A stretch of DNA of 64,000 nt from Actinomadura luteofluorescens (GCF_013409365.1 NZ_JACCBA010000001.1:9558363-9622362); one strand, 5' to 3'; positions 45,324 to 54,186 are shown, counted from the first letter of the stretch. Notes: a model not told the origin generated them from the sequence alone. Numbers and translations are program-made.

Positions 45324-45440
45324 GTGTCAGGCCGGGGCAGGGGCGCCGTGTCACATGCCGCCCGGAATCTCGTTCACCGCATCCGGTGGTTCTTGAAAAG
45401 AAGGCGGCTGCGGAATGACGATCCATTCATGTACAAGTGA
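45324..45440 (+). CDS. 38-residue basic peptide
   Basis: GTG 45324 has an excellent ribosome site (AGAAGGAGG, 4 nt upstream). The frame reads through SHAARNLVHRIRWFLKRRRL and ends RNDDPFMYK, with the stop 12 nt before the carbamoyltransferase start. It is strongly basic, with an amphipathic central helix around RIRWFLKRRR, and would sit on membrane or nucleic acid. The position, first in the operon, and the spacing support a real gene. I know no family name; similar tiny genes do occur beside NodU-type carbamoyltransferases. Confidence 0.65.
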   Translation: MSGRGRGAVSHAARNLVHRIRWFLKRRRLRNDDPFMYK

Positions 45441-45452
45441 GCGGGGAAACCC

Positions 45453-46919
45453 GTGATCACCTGGGGGATCTCCGCGCTCTCGCATGACGCGGCCCTGGCC
45501 GTCGTCCAAGACGACCGGCTGCTCTTCGCGGCGCATTCAGAGCGCTATTCCCGCGCGAAGAACGACGCGCTGCTCCATTCCGAACTGCTGAGCGAGGCCC
45601 GGGCCTTCGGCCCTCCGGACCAGGTGGTCTGGTACGAACGGCCCCTGGTGAAGAAACTCCGGCATCTGAGAGCCGGGCAGTGGGAGCACGCCCTGGCGCG
45701 ATCGGACCTGCCGAGCCGCTACCTGCGCTCGATCGGCCTGCGGCGCAACATCCCGGTCGCGTACGCGAGTCACCACGAGTCGCACGCCTGGGCCGGGATC
45801 GCCACGAGCGGATTCGACTCCGCGGCCGTCGTGGTCGCCGACGCGATCGGCGAGTTCGACTGCTTCAGCATCTTCGGCTACACCGCCCGCGACGGCCTCC
45901 GCCCGCGCTACCGGTGCCGCTACCCCCACAGCCTCGGCCTGCTCTACAGTGCGTTCACCCGGCGCTGCGGCTTCAAGCCGAACGAGGACGAGTACATCCT
46001 CATGGGGATGGCCGCGTTCGGAGAGCCCCGGCATGTCGACGACATCCTGGACGCCTGGATCCGCCTCGACGGGCCGGGTTACGCCCTCAGGGCCAACGTG
46101 CACCGCGGCATCGGCGACTGGCTCCCCGACGCGCGGCCGGAGGACCTCGCCGCCAGCATCCAGGAGATCACCGAGCGGGTCATGCTCAGGGCGGCGGTCT
46201 GGGCCCGGGAGGAGACCGGCTCCCCGAACCTGATCCTCATGGGAGGGGTGGCGCTGAACTGCGTCTCCAACGCCGTCGTCGCCCGGGACGCGGGCTTCTC
46301 CGAGGTGTGGATCTTTCCCAACCCCGGGGACGCGGGGTCCAGCGTCGGCGCGGTGGCCGCGCACCTGGAGCGGCCGCTGCACTGGCCGGGCCCCTACCTC
46401 GGGACCCGCATCGACCGCGAGCTCGACATCGCCGCCGTGGTCCGCAGCCTCACCACGGAGGGCATCGCCGCGGTCGCCAACGGCCCCGCCGAGTTCGGGC
46501 CGCGCGCCCTGGGCAACCGGTCGCTGCTGGCCGATCCGCGGCCGGCCGACATGAAGGACCGCGTCAACCGGGTCAAGGGGCGCGAGCGGTTCCGGCCCTT
46601 CGCCCCGATGATCCGGGAGGAGCTACTTCACCGGCACTTCGACGTGCCCGTGCGGCACACCCCGTACATGCAGTTCACCGCGCTGTGCCGGAACCCCGGG
46701 GAACACCCCGCGGTCGTGCACGTCGACGGCAGCAGCCGCGTCCAGAGCGTCTCCCGCGACCAGCACCCGGCCCTGCACGACCTGCTCACCGCGTGGGAGG
46801 ACGCCTCGGGCTGTCCGATGCTGCTCAACACCAGCCTCAACTCTCGCGGAGAACCCCTGGTGAACTCCTGGCGGGACGCCGAGCGGTTCGGCGAGCGGGA
46901 AGGAGTCCGGGTCCATTGA
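45453..46919 (+). CDS. NodU/CmcH-family carbamoyltransferase
   Basis: A 488-residue O-carbamoyltransferase. The N-terminal ASKHA-like domain has SALSHDAALAVVQ, ASHHESHAW and VVVADAIGEFDCFSIF. The C-terminal YrdC-like part shows MGGVALNCVSN, EFGPRALGNRSLLADPR, ERFRPFAPMI and LLNTSLNSRGEPLVNSW. Such enzymes transfer carbamoyl from carbamoyl phosphate via carbamoyl-AMP to a hydroxyl of a sugar or natural product. GTG 45453 follows the small peptide gene, and the stop overlaps the TTG of the next gene (TTGA). No antibiotic scaffold genes are adjacent, so the acceptor is probably a sugar or small polyol (inference). Confidence 0.92.
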   Translation: MITWGISALSHDAALAVVQDDRLLFAAHSERYSRAKNDALLHSELLSEARAFGPPDQVVWYERPLVKKLRHLRAGQWEHALARSDLPSRYLRSIGLRRNIPVAYASHHESHAWAGIATSGFDSAAVVVADAIGEFDCFSIFGYTARDGLRPRYRCRYPHSLGLLYSAFTRRCGFKPNEDEYILMGMAAFGEPRHVDDILDAWIRLDGPGYALRANVHRGIGDWLPDARPEDLAASIQEITERVMLRAAVWAREETGSPNLILMGGVALNCVSNAVVARDAGFSEVWIFPNPGDAGSSVGAVAAHLERPLHWPGPYLGTRIDRELDIAAVVRSLTTEGIAAVANGPAEFGPRALGNRSLLADPRPADMKDRVNRVKGRERFRPFAPMIREELLHRHFDVPVRHTPYMQFTALCRNPGEHPAVVHVDGSSRVQSVSRDQHPALHDLLTAWEDASGCPMLLNTSLNSRGEPLVNSWRDAERFGEREGVRVH

Positions 46920-47656
46920 CGTCACGACCGGTACGTCTGCTCGTCGCCAACGGATGCAGCTACACCCGGGGTGCGGAACTCGGGCGGGCGGAGGACGCCT
47001 GGCCTGCCCTGGTCGCCGACGCCCTCGGAATCCCGTGGGTGAACCTGGGCTGCGACGGCGGCTCCAATCGGCGCGTCGTCCGCACGACGGTGGGCAACCT
47101 CGACCGCCTCGCCGCCGAGCACCATGTGCGGGTCGAGGACGTCTTGGTGATCTGCATGTGGACGGGTCTGTCCCGCCACGAGTGCTTCACCCGGGCCCGC
47201 GACAAGGGCCACGGGTTCCGTCCCGCCCTGCCCGACGAACTCCACTGGCACCGGCTGGGGAAATGGCGGATCCAGATGAAGGACCGTCTGGCGGAGGCCT
47301 ACTACCGGCATCTGTGGAGTGAGCGGGCTTCCCTGACCAACTTCGCGCTGGACTGGCTGATGCTCGACGGCTACCTGCGCTCCCGCGGAGCGTGCGCCCG
47401 CTACGTCTTCGCCTGGGACGTGCTGAGGTTCGACCAGGACGACCAGAGCAGGGCCCTCCTCGCGAGCCTGGACCCCGCCGCCGTCTACGGCGGGACGGCG
47501 ACGCACTCCCGGACCTCCTTCAACGACGAGATCACCGGCAGGTTCCCCCTCGGTGACATGCAGCACCCCTTGGAGGAGGCCCACGCGGCCTTCGGCGCCT
47601 CCATGACCCGCTGGCTCCGCACCCAGGGCATCGACACCACGCCCAACCGCTGCTGA
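46916..47656 (+). CDS. SGNH-like hydrolase/esterase
   Basis: A 246-residue protein starting at TTG 46916, which overlaps the carbamoyltransferase stop and is preceded by GGAAGGAG. Block I is LLVANGCSYTRGAEL (S14 as nucleophile, replacing GDS with GCS), block II may be LGCDGGSNRRV, and the C-terminal block V D-x2-H is seen in LGDMQHP. The middle is rich in Trp/His (LHWHRLGKWRIQMKD, YYRHLWSERASL). SGNH enzymes act as esterases or acyl/carbamoyl transferases. Coupling to a carbamoyltransferase points to processing of the same compound. Confidence 0.75.
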   Translation: MTSRPVRLLVANGCSYTRGAELGRAEDAWPALVADALGIPWVNLGCDGGSNRRVVRTTVGNLDRLAAEHHVRVEDVLVICMWTGLSRHECFTRARDKGHGFRPALPDELHWHRLGKWRIQMKDRLAEAYYRHLWSERASLTNFALDWLMLDGYLRSRGACARYVFAWDVLRFDQDDQSRALLASLDPAAVYGGTATHSRTSFNDEITGRFPLGDMQHPLEEAHAAFGASMTRWLRTQGIDTTPNRC

Positions 47657-47749
47657 TCACGGCCGCCCCCGACCGCCGGCCTGGCCACCGGGGCATGCGC
47701 GGGCACGAGGGCCGCATCGGCCGCCTGCAAGCGCGTGCCGGGGCACGGG

Positions 47750-48223
47750 TCAGGGCCACAGGCCGGTGGCGTCGACGGCGGCGGCGGGGTCGGCGGCGTG
47801 GACGATGCCGCCGACGGGGCGCCCGTCCTCGTCGTGGACGCGCCAGCCGCCGAGCTGGACGACGGGGATGCGCCCGGCGCGCATGGCCAGGGCGATCTCC
47901 GACAGCGTCCCCCAGGACCCGCCGACGGCGATGACGGCGTCGGCGGTGTTGACGATGACGTTGTTGCGGGCCTGGCCGAGGCCGGTGGGGACGGCGACGG
48001 TGAGGTCGGGTCCGGCGGCGGCGCGGTCGGCGGCGGGCAGGATCCCGACCACGAGGCCGCCGGCGGTCCGGGCTCCCGCGGCCGCGGCGGCCATCACCCC
48101 GCCGTGCCCGCCGCACACGACCACGGCGCCGCGGCCGGCGAGGATGCGGCCGGTCTCGTAGGCGTGGTCCCACTGCCGCTCGGTGCACTCGCCCGGCCCG
48201 CACACCGCCACCTGCACGGCCAT
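47750..48223 (-). CDS. LOG-family / TIGR00725-type nucleotide-binding protein
   Basis: A 157-residue Rossmann protein of the LOG/lysine-decarboxylase-like family: QVAVCGPGECTERQWDHAYETGRILAGRGAVVVCGGHGGVM and GGSWGTLSEIALAM, a variant of the PGGxGTxxE motif. LOG proteins release cytokinin-type bases from nucleoside monophosphates; the TIGR00725 branch is shorter and its reaction is not established. ATG 48223 starts 7 nt after the pterin dehydratase gene, so they are one operon. Confidence 0.88.
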   Translation of the reverse strand: MAVQVAVCGPGECTERQWDHAYETGRILAGRGAVVVCGGHGGVMAAAAAGARTAGGLVVGILPAADRAAAGPDLTVAVPTGLGQARNNVIVNTADAVIAVGGSWGTLSEIALAMRAGRIPVVQLGGWRVHDEDGRPVGGIVHAADPAAAVDATGLWP

Positions 48224-48230
48224 CGCGGCG

Positions 48231-48530
48231 CTACCCGGCACCGTGCCGGGCGGCGATCTGGTCGATCACCGCGGCGAGGGCGAAGTCCTTGCCGGTGAGG
48301 CCGCCGGCGCTGTGGGTGGACAGGGCGAAGGTCAGGGTGCGCCAGCGGATGTCGATGTCGGGGTGGTGGTCGGCGTCCTCGGCGGCGCGGGCGACGTCGG
48401 CGACCACCTCGATCCCGGCCGGGAACGAGGGCGCGGTGACCTGCCTGCGGATCTGGTCGCCGTCCCGGCTCCAGGCGGGCAGGCCGCGCAGGCGGTCGGC
48501 GACTTCGGCGGCGTCGAGCGTGTCGGCCAT
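48231..48530 (-). CDS. 4a-hydroxytetrahydrobiopterin dehydratase
   Basis: A 99-residue pterin-4a-carbinolamine dehydratase. The active-site signature is DADHHPDIDIRW (the two adjacent His and a later His in TFALSTHSAGGLTGKDF). It recycles pterin cofactors of aromatic hydroxylases and is often found without one in bacteria. ATG 48530 gives the canonical length. Confidence 0.93.
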   Translation of the reverse strand: MADTLDAAEVADRLRGLPAWSRDGDQIRRQVTAPSFPAGIEVVADVARAAEDADHHPDIDIRWRTLTFALSTHSAGGLTGKDFALAAVIDQIAARHGAG

Positions 48531-48592
48531 CGGGTCACTCCCTGTTCGCTGATGCCGTTCTCCTGTCTCCCTTCCCGCTGCGGGACGCCCGG

Positions 48593-50647
48593 TCACCCCG
48601 CGCCGGGGGTCAGGTCGTACAGGACGGTGCCGCCGACCCTGGCGGGGGTGTAGTTCGCGGCGACCCAGGCGCTGATCCGCTGGGCGGCGTCGCTGCCGGT
48701 GCCGGTGCCGCGCGTCCGGGCGCCTGCCTGGCCGCGGTCTCCGCCGACGAAGTAGTGGATCCTGCCTTGGCGGGCGAGGCGCTGGAACTCGGCGAGGGTG
48801 GGGGCGGGGTCGGTGCCGTTGAACCCGCCGACGGCCATCACGGGCCTGCCGGTGGCGAGCTGGTAGCCGGCGGCGGTATTGGAGCCGACGGCGGCGGCGA
48901 CCCAGGTGTAGGAGGCGGCGCCGGCGTTGAGGGCGGAGGTGACGGCGGCGTCCGGGGTCCCGGCGTTCAGGAGCCCGCCCGGTCCCCCGCCCGGTCCCCC
49001 GCCCGGTCCTGCCGCGCCGGGGCGGCCGGTGCGGGGGCCCGCGGGCATGCGCCCGGTGGTTCCGGGGCCCTGGGGCGGGGGCCCGCCGGGGCCGCGGGCC
49101 CAGCCGCCGGGTCCGGCGCGTCCGGGGCGCCCGCCCCGGGCGCCGCGTCCTGGGCCGAACCCGGTGGAGGTGGCGGGGCCGGCGGTGACGATGGCGCCGG
49201 TGTGCGGGGTGCGGACGGTTTCGGCGGCGTAGGCGGCGGGTCCGGCGAGGCCGGCCAGGACCGCCAGTGCGGCGGCCGCGGTCAGGACGGGCCCGCGCAG
49301 CAGCCGCACGGCCGCCAGCCCGGCGGCGGCGAGCAGGCCCGCGGCGGCGACGGCGGGCGCGAGCCAGGGGTGCCAGTCCGGTGACCGGTCCAGCAGGACG
49401 TAGGCCCACAGGGCGGTGAGGGCGACGGTCGCCGACAGGACCGCGGCGGCCCCTGGGGTGCGGCGGCGTTCCCACAGCAGCGCGGCGCCCATGCCGGTGA
49501 GCGCGGCGATCGCGGGGGCGAGCGCGACGGTGTAGTACTCGTGGAAGATGCCCTGCATCCAGCTGAAGACCGCGGCGGTGAGCAGGAGCCATCCGCCCCA
49601 CAGCGCCAGCGCGGCGCGGGCGGGGTCGGTGCGGGGCGCGCGTCGCGTCGCCCACAGCCCGGCGGCGAGCAGGAGCAGCGCGGCGGGCAGCAGCCAGGAG
49701 ATCTGGCCGCCGATGACGGGCCCGAACATGCGGCCCCATCCGGCGTCCTGGTCGAGGTTGCCGAGCCCGCCGGTCTCCTCGCCGTTGAGGCGTCCGAGGC
49801 CGTTGTAGCCGAGGGCAAGTTCCAGGACGGAGTCGTGCTGCGACCCGCCGATGTAGGGGCGGGCGGAGGCGGGCACCAGCGCGACGGCCACGACCCACCA
49901 CCCGGCCGAGGCCAGCAGCACTCCCCCGGCGGCGGCCAGCTGCCACAGCCGCCGCCGCAGGGGCGCGGGCGCGGCGAGCAGGTAGACCAGCGCGAACACC
50001 GGGACGACCAGGAACGCCTGGAGCATCTTGGCCAGGAACCCGGTCCCGGTGAGCGCGGCGGCGAGCAGCAGCCAGCGGGTGCTCGCGCTCTCCTGGGCGC
50101 GCAGCGCCGCGTAGGCGCCGAGGGTCAGCAGCAGCACCAGCAGCGCGTCGGGGTTGTTGAAACGGAACATCAGCGCGGCCACCGGCGTCACCGCGAGCGC
50201 GGCGCCGGCGAGCAGCGCCGCCCAGGCGGGGAAGCGGCGCCGGACGGCCGCGTGCAGGGCCGCGACGGTCGCCACGCCCATGAGCGCCTGCGGGACGAGG
50301 ATGCTCCAGGTGTTGACGCCGAACACGCGGGCGGTCAGGGCCATCGGCCACAGCGCGGCGGGCGGCTTGTCGACGGTGATGGCGCCGGCGGCGTCGGAGG
50401 AGCCGAAGAAGAACGCCTTCCAGCTGGTGGCGCCGGCCTGGACGGCGGCGGAGTAGAACGCGTTGGCCCATCCGGACGCGCCGAGTCCCCAGAGGTAGGC
50501 GACGCCGGTGGCGGTGAGCAGGGCCAGCAGCGCGGGCCGGGCCCAGGCGGGGTCGGCGGCGGGGCCGCGCAGCAGCCGCCGCGGGAGGCCGCCCCGCCCG
50601 CGCGGGGTGCGGGGCGCGGGCGGGGCGGCCGGGATCGTGGTGGTCAT
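48593..50647 (-). CDS. GT39/ArnT-like membrane glycosyltransferase (paralogue 2)
   Basis: A 684-residue polytopic glycosyltransferase with about 12 membrane segments. The periplasmic-loop signature is SWKAFFFGSSDAAGAITVDKPPAALWPM, with Asp/Lys conserved in its paralogue next door, then RFNNPDALLVLLL and MLQAFLVVPVF. A Gly/Pro-rich linker (~residues 495-570) leads to a C-terminal soluble domain with RPVMAVGGFNGTDPAPTLAEFQRLA. It should use a polyprenyl-phosphate sugar to modify a surface glycan or protein. It starts 15 nt after the first paralogue. Confidence 0.9.
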   Translation of the reverse strand: MTTTIPAAPPAPRTPRGRGGLPRRLLRGPAADPAWARPALLALLTATGVAYLWGLGASGWANAFYSAAVQAGATSWKAFFFGSSDAAGAITVDKPPAALWPMALTARVFGVNTWSILVPQALMGVATVAALHAAVRRRFPAWAALLAGAALAVTPVAALMFRFNNPDALLVLLLTLGAYAALRAQESASTRWLLLAAALTGTGFLAKMLQAFLVVPVFALVYLLAAPAPLRRRLWQLAAAGGVLLASAGWWVVAVALVPASARPYIGGSQHDSVLELALGYNGLGRLNGEETGGLGNLDQDAGWGRMFGPVIGGQISWLLPAALLLLAAGLWATRRAPRTDPARAALALWGGWLLLTAAVFSWMQGIFHEYYTVALAPAIAALTGMGAALLWERRRTPGAAAVLSATVALTALWAYVLLDRSPDWHPWLAPAVAAAGLLAAAGLAAVRLLRGPVLTAAAALAVLAGLAGPAAYAAETVRTPHTGAIVTAGPATSTGFGPGRGARGGRPGRAGPGGWARGPGGPPPQGPGTTGRMPAGPRTGRPGAAGPGGGPGGGPGGLLNAGTPDAAVTSALNAGAASYTWVAAAVGSNTAAGYQLATGRPVMAVGGFNGTDPAPTLAEFQRLARQGRIHYFVGGDRGQAGARTRGTGTGSDAAQRISAWVAANYTPARVGGTVLYDLTPGAG

Positions 50648-50662
50648 CGTCGTCTTCCCTGT

Positions 50663-52771
50663 TCAGCCGAGCTTGTACAGCCGGGCGCCGGTCGAGCCGC
50701 CGGCGGTGCCGCCGTAGGCGGTCGCGTCGACGGGGGTGGCGTTCTTCTGGACCCAGGCGGTGACGGCGGTGTCGCCGCCGCCGGGGCCCATGCGGCCGCC
50801 GAGCAGGATGAAGCGGAGCTCGCCGTCCTTGACGTACTGCTGGAGCTTGGCGACGGTCATGGCGGGGTCGCTGCCGGTGAAGCCGCCCATGGCGATGGCG
50901 GGGCGCCCGGTCCGAAGGATGATCGAGGAGGCCTCCTGGGCGCTGGAGACGGCGACGAGCCAGGTGGCGCCGCCCTGGTTCCTCTCCAGGTAGGCGAGCA
51001 TCCGGGTGTCGACGCCGCCGCCGGGCCCGCCGCCGAAGCCGCCGCGTCCGCCGGTTCCGCCGGGGCGCTGCCCGCGCCCGTCGGCGGCCCGTCCGTTGGC
51101 GGCCTGTCCGTCGGGTCCCTGCCCGTTCTGGCCGCCGGCCTGCCACGGGGGCGTCTGCCCGCCGGGCGGCCTGCCGCCGGGCATGGCGGGGGGCGCGCCG
51201 CCGCCGGGGAAGGCCCCGGACCGGCCGGGTCCGGCTCCGGGCCCGCCGCCGAGGCCGCCGCCGGAGGCGGGTCCGGCCAGGGGGTTGGTGCCGTTGGAGG
51301 TGGTGGAGGCGGCCGCGACGGCGTAGGCGCCCGGGCCCGCCAGGCCCGCGGCCGCGGCGAGGGCGAGACCGGCGACGGTGGCGCGGGTCCCGGCGCGGCC
51401 GGAGACCCGTCCGGCGATCAGGGCGGCGACGGCCAGGGCGGTGGCGGCGGCGACGGCCCACCGCAGCCACGGGTTCCAGGACGGGGTGCGGTCCAGCAGG
51501 ACGAACGCCCACGCGCCGGTGACGGCGACGCCCGAGGGCAGGACCCACGCCCAGGCCCGCGACGTGCGGTGGGCGCGGGCCAGCAGGACGGCTCCGGCGC
51601 CGGTGAGCGCGGCGATCGCGGGGGCCATGGCGGTGGAGTAGTAGGGGTGGAAGGTGCCCTGCGCGAAGCTGAACACGACGTAGTGGACGGCGAGCCATCC
51701 GCCCCACAGCAGCAGCGCGGCGCGGGCGGGGTCGGTGCGGGGGCGGCGGCGCAGCAGGACCAGGCCGGCGGCCAGGGCGAGGACGGCGAAGGGGATGAGC
51801 CAGGAGATCTGGCCGCCGAGGATGTCGTTGAACAGCCGCCCGGCGCCGGACTGGCCGCCGAAGCCGCCGCCTCCTCCGGGGCCGCCGCGACCGCCCGGGC
51901 CGCCGCCCTGGCCGAGGATGCGGCCGAGGCCGTTGTAGCCGATGACCAGGTCCCACGCGGTGCCGTCGGTGCTGCCGCCGATGTAGGGGCGGGAGCGGGC
52001 GGGGACGGCGTCGACCAGCAGCGTCCACCACAGCGAGGACGCGGCCAGGACGGCGCCGGTGGCGAGCAGGTGCGCGACGCGGCGCGCCGGGCGGGGCCGG
52101 GCGGCGACCAGGTAGGCCAGGGCCAGTGCGGGGACGACCAGGAACGCCTGCAGCATCTTGGTGTTGAAGCCGCATCCGACGAGGAACGCGGCGAGCAGCA
52201 GGGGCCGCAGCCGTCCGGTGTCGACGGCGCGCTGGCAGGCCCAGGCGGCGGCGACCAGGAACAGCACCAGGAGGGTGTCGGGGTTGTTGTCGCGGTTGAT
52301 CGCGACGGTGATCGGGGTGAGGGCCAGGACGGCGGCGGCGGTGAGCGCGGCGGCGTGGCCGAACGCGCGGCGGACCGTGGTGTACAGGACGGCGACGGCG
52401 GCGACGCCGGCGGCGACCTGCGGGAGCAGCAGGCTCCAGGTCCCGAATCCGAGGACGCGGGCGGTGAGTCCCATGGCCCACAGGGCCATGGGGGGTTTGT
52501 CGACGGTGATGTAGGAGCCGGCGTCCAGGGAGCCGAAGAAGAACGCCTTCCAGCTCTGGGTGCCGCTCTTGACGGCGGCGGAGTAGTAGGAGTTGGCGTC
52601 GCCCGCGGCCGTCAGGCCCCACGCGTACAGGGCGGTGGCGGCGATGAGGACGGCCCACAGGGCGGGCCGCGCCCAGCGGGGGTCGCCGCCGGGGCCGAGG
52701 AGGAGGCGGCGGGCGCGGCTGCGGGGCGCGGTGTGCCCGGCGGCGGGCGGCGGGGTGAGGGTGGAGGTCAT
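50663..52771 (-). CDS. GT39/ArnT-like membrane glycosyltransferase (paralogue 1)
   Basis: A 702-residue paralogue of the preceding entry. It shares the loop SWKAFFFGSLDAGSYITVDKPPMALWAM, NRDNNPDTLLVLFL, NTKMLQAFLVVPALA, YIGGSTDGTAWDLVIGYNGLGR and the C-terminal RPAIAMGGFTGSDPAMTVAKLQQY. The Gly-rich linker is even longer (about 530-600) and a second Gly-rich loop follows GRILGQ. ATG 52771 overlaps the GT2-GtrA gene (ATGA). The pair likely arose by tandem duplication and then diverged. Confidence 0.9.
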   Translation of the reverse strand: MTSTLTPPPAAGHTAPRSRARRLLLGPGGDPRWARPALWAVLIAATALYAWGLTAAGDANSYYSAAVKSGTQSWKAFFFGSLDAGSYITVDKPPMALWAMGLTARVLGFGTWSLLLPQVAAGVAAVAVLYTTVRRAFGHAAALTAAAVLALTPITVAINRDNNPDTLLVLFLVAAAWACQRAVDTGRLRPLLLAAFLVGCGFNTKMLQAFLVVPALALAYLVAARPRPARRVAHLLATGAVLAASSLWWTLLVDAVPARSRPYIGGSTDGTAWDLVIGYNGLGRILGQGGGPGGRGGPGGGGGFGGQSGAGRLFNDILGGQISWLIPFAVLALAAGLVLLRRRPRTDPARAALLLWGGWLAVHYVVFSFAQGTFHPYYSTAMAPAIAALTGAGAVLLARAHRTSRAWAWVLPSGVAVTGAWAFVLLDRTPSWNPWLRWAVAAATALAVAALIAGRVSGRAGTRATVAGLALAAAAGLAGPGAYAVAAASTTSNGTNPLAGPASGGGLGGGPGAGPGRSGAFPGGGAPPAMPGGRPPGGQTPPWQAGGQNGQGPDGQAANGRAADGRGQRPGGTGGRGGFGGGPGGGVDTRMLAYLERNQGGATWLVAVSSAQEASSIILRTGRPAIAMGGFTGSDPAMTVAKLQQYVKDGELRFILLGGRMGPGGGDTAVTAWVQKNATPVDATAYGGTAGGSTGARLYKLG

Positions 52772-54096
52772 GCCGTGGTCCCCCCGGTGTTGTCGTGGGC
52801 GGGCGCGGCGACGGTCCCCGCGGCGGGTGCGGCGGGTGCGGTGGGGTGGTGGCCGAGGCGGCGGGGGTGGAAGATCCAGGCGCGCATGAGCAGGAAACGC
52901 GCGAGGGTGGCCAGGGCGTTGGCGGTGACGAGCGCGGCGACCTCGACGGCGCGTCCGGCGCCGGGCGCGGCGGCGTGCAGCAGGGCCAGGCCGCCGGTGG
53001 ACAGGGCCAGGCCGAGCAGGAACGCGGCGCCGCCCTCGAGTTGCTGGCGCAGCGCGCGGCGGTGGCCGGTGACGCCGAAGGTGAAGCGGCGGTTGGCGGC
53101 GGTGTTGCCGACGGTGGTGATCACCAGGGAGAGCGCGTTGGCCCACAGCGGCCCGAGGAACAGGCGCAGCAGGACGAACAGGATCAGCTGGGCGAGGGTG
53201 CTGAGGACGCCGATGGCGGCGAAGGCGGGCAGCTGGCGGGCCATGCCGGCGGGGAGCGCGTCGGTGGCCCGGCCCGCGGCGGGGCCGGGGCGGCCGCCGA
53301 CGGGGGCGCGGAACGCGCCGGTGAGCATGCGGTGGGCGACGCGGGCCATGCCGCGCAGGTCGTCGCGGGCGGTGCGCAGGACGTCGACGCGGCTGTCGGG
53401 GTCGTCGACCCAGTCGACGGGGACCTCGTGGATGCGCAGCCCGTTGCGTTCGGCGAGCAGCAGCAGCTCGGTGTCGAAGAACCATTCCTCGTCCTCGACC
53501 GAGGGCAGCAGCGCCTGCACGATCTCGGTGCGGGCGGCCTTGAAGCCGCACTGGGCGTCGGTGAAGCGGGCGGCCAGTGCGGTGCGCAGCAGCAGGTTGT
53601 AGCAGCGGGAGATGATCTCGCGGCGGGGGCCGCGCACGACGGCGGAGCCGCGGGTCAGGCGTGAGCCGATGGCCAGGTCGCTGTGCCCGGAGATGAGGGG
53701 GGCGACCAGCGGCAGGAACGCGTCCAGGTCGGTGGACAGGTCGACGTCCATGTAGGCGACGACGTCGGCGTCGCTGGTCCCCCACACGTGGCGCAGCGCC
53801 CGGCCCCGGCCCTTGTCGCGCAGCCGGACGGCGCGGACGCGGGGGTGGCGGGCGGCCAGGTCGCGGGCGATGGGCCAGGTGGCGTCGGTGCTGGCGTTGT
53901 CGGCGACGGTGATGCGGAACGGGTAGGGGAGGGTGTCGGCGAGGTAGGCGTGCAGGCGTTCGACGCTGGCGGCCAGGACGCGTTCCTCGTTGTGGACGGG
54001 GACGACCACCTCGACGAGCCGTCCCCGTCCGCCGTGCTCGTGCGGCGGCGGGGGCGGCGCGGCGGGCGTGCCCGGTTCGGTGATGAGGTGACTCAT
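52768..54096 (-). CDS. Polyprenyl-phosphate GT2 fused to GtrA membrane domain
   Basis: A 442-residue fusion. The N-terminal Dpm1-like GT2 domain (about 25-265) has VVVPVHNEERVL, VADNASTDATW and the DxD motif YMDVDLSTDL. The C-terminal GtrA-like domain has four membrane segments (about 295-425; QLPAFAAIGVLSTLAQLILFVLL onwards). Such proteins make polyprenyl-phosphate sugars and flip them, which supplies GT39 enzymes. The operon order GT2-GtrA then two GT39 genes supports that flow. A 12-nt motif shared with the response regulator promoter lies 56 nt upstream. Confidence 0.92.
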   Translation of the reverse strand: MSHLITEPGTPAAPPPPPHEHGGRGRLVEVVVPVHNEERVLAASVERLHAYLADTLPYPFRITVADNASTDATWPIARDLAARHPRVRAVRLRDKGRGRALRHVWGTSDADVVAYMDVDLSTDLDAFLPLVAPLISGHSDLAIGSRLTRGSAVVRGPRREIISRCYNLLLRTALAARFTDAQCGFKAARTEIVQALLPSVEDEEWFFDTELLLLAERNGLRIHEVPVDWVDDPDSRVDVLRTARDDLRGMARVAHRMLTGAFRAPVGGRPGPAAGRATDALPAGMARQLPAFAAIGVLSTLAQLILFVLLRLFLGPLWANALSLVITTVGNTAANRRFTFGVTGHRRALRQQLEGGAAFLLGLALSTGGLALLHAAAPGAGRAVEVAALVTANALATLARFLLMRAWIFHPRRLGHHPTAPAAPAAGTVAAPAHDNTGGTTA

Positions 54097-54151
54097 GGGA
54101 CCGAGGTTCGGGGGCCGGTGTGGGAGGGCGGTGAGGCGTGTCTTAACGCCG

Positions 54152-54163
54152 CATGAGAAACGC
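54152..54163 (+). promoter_or_regulatory. Shared 12-nt motif upstream of the GT2-GtrA operon
   Basis: CATGAGAAACGC occurs here in the 90-nt gap upstream of the GT2-GtrA gene. It recurs exactly, on the other strand, at 56451-56462 upstream of the response regulator gene. The sequence CTTAACGC lies just before it. A 12-nt exact match between these two linked promoters suggests a site for the adjacent OmpR-type regulator. Confidence 0.55.
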
Positions 54164-54186
54164 GCCGGGCCCTGCCCGGGGGTGGT

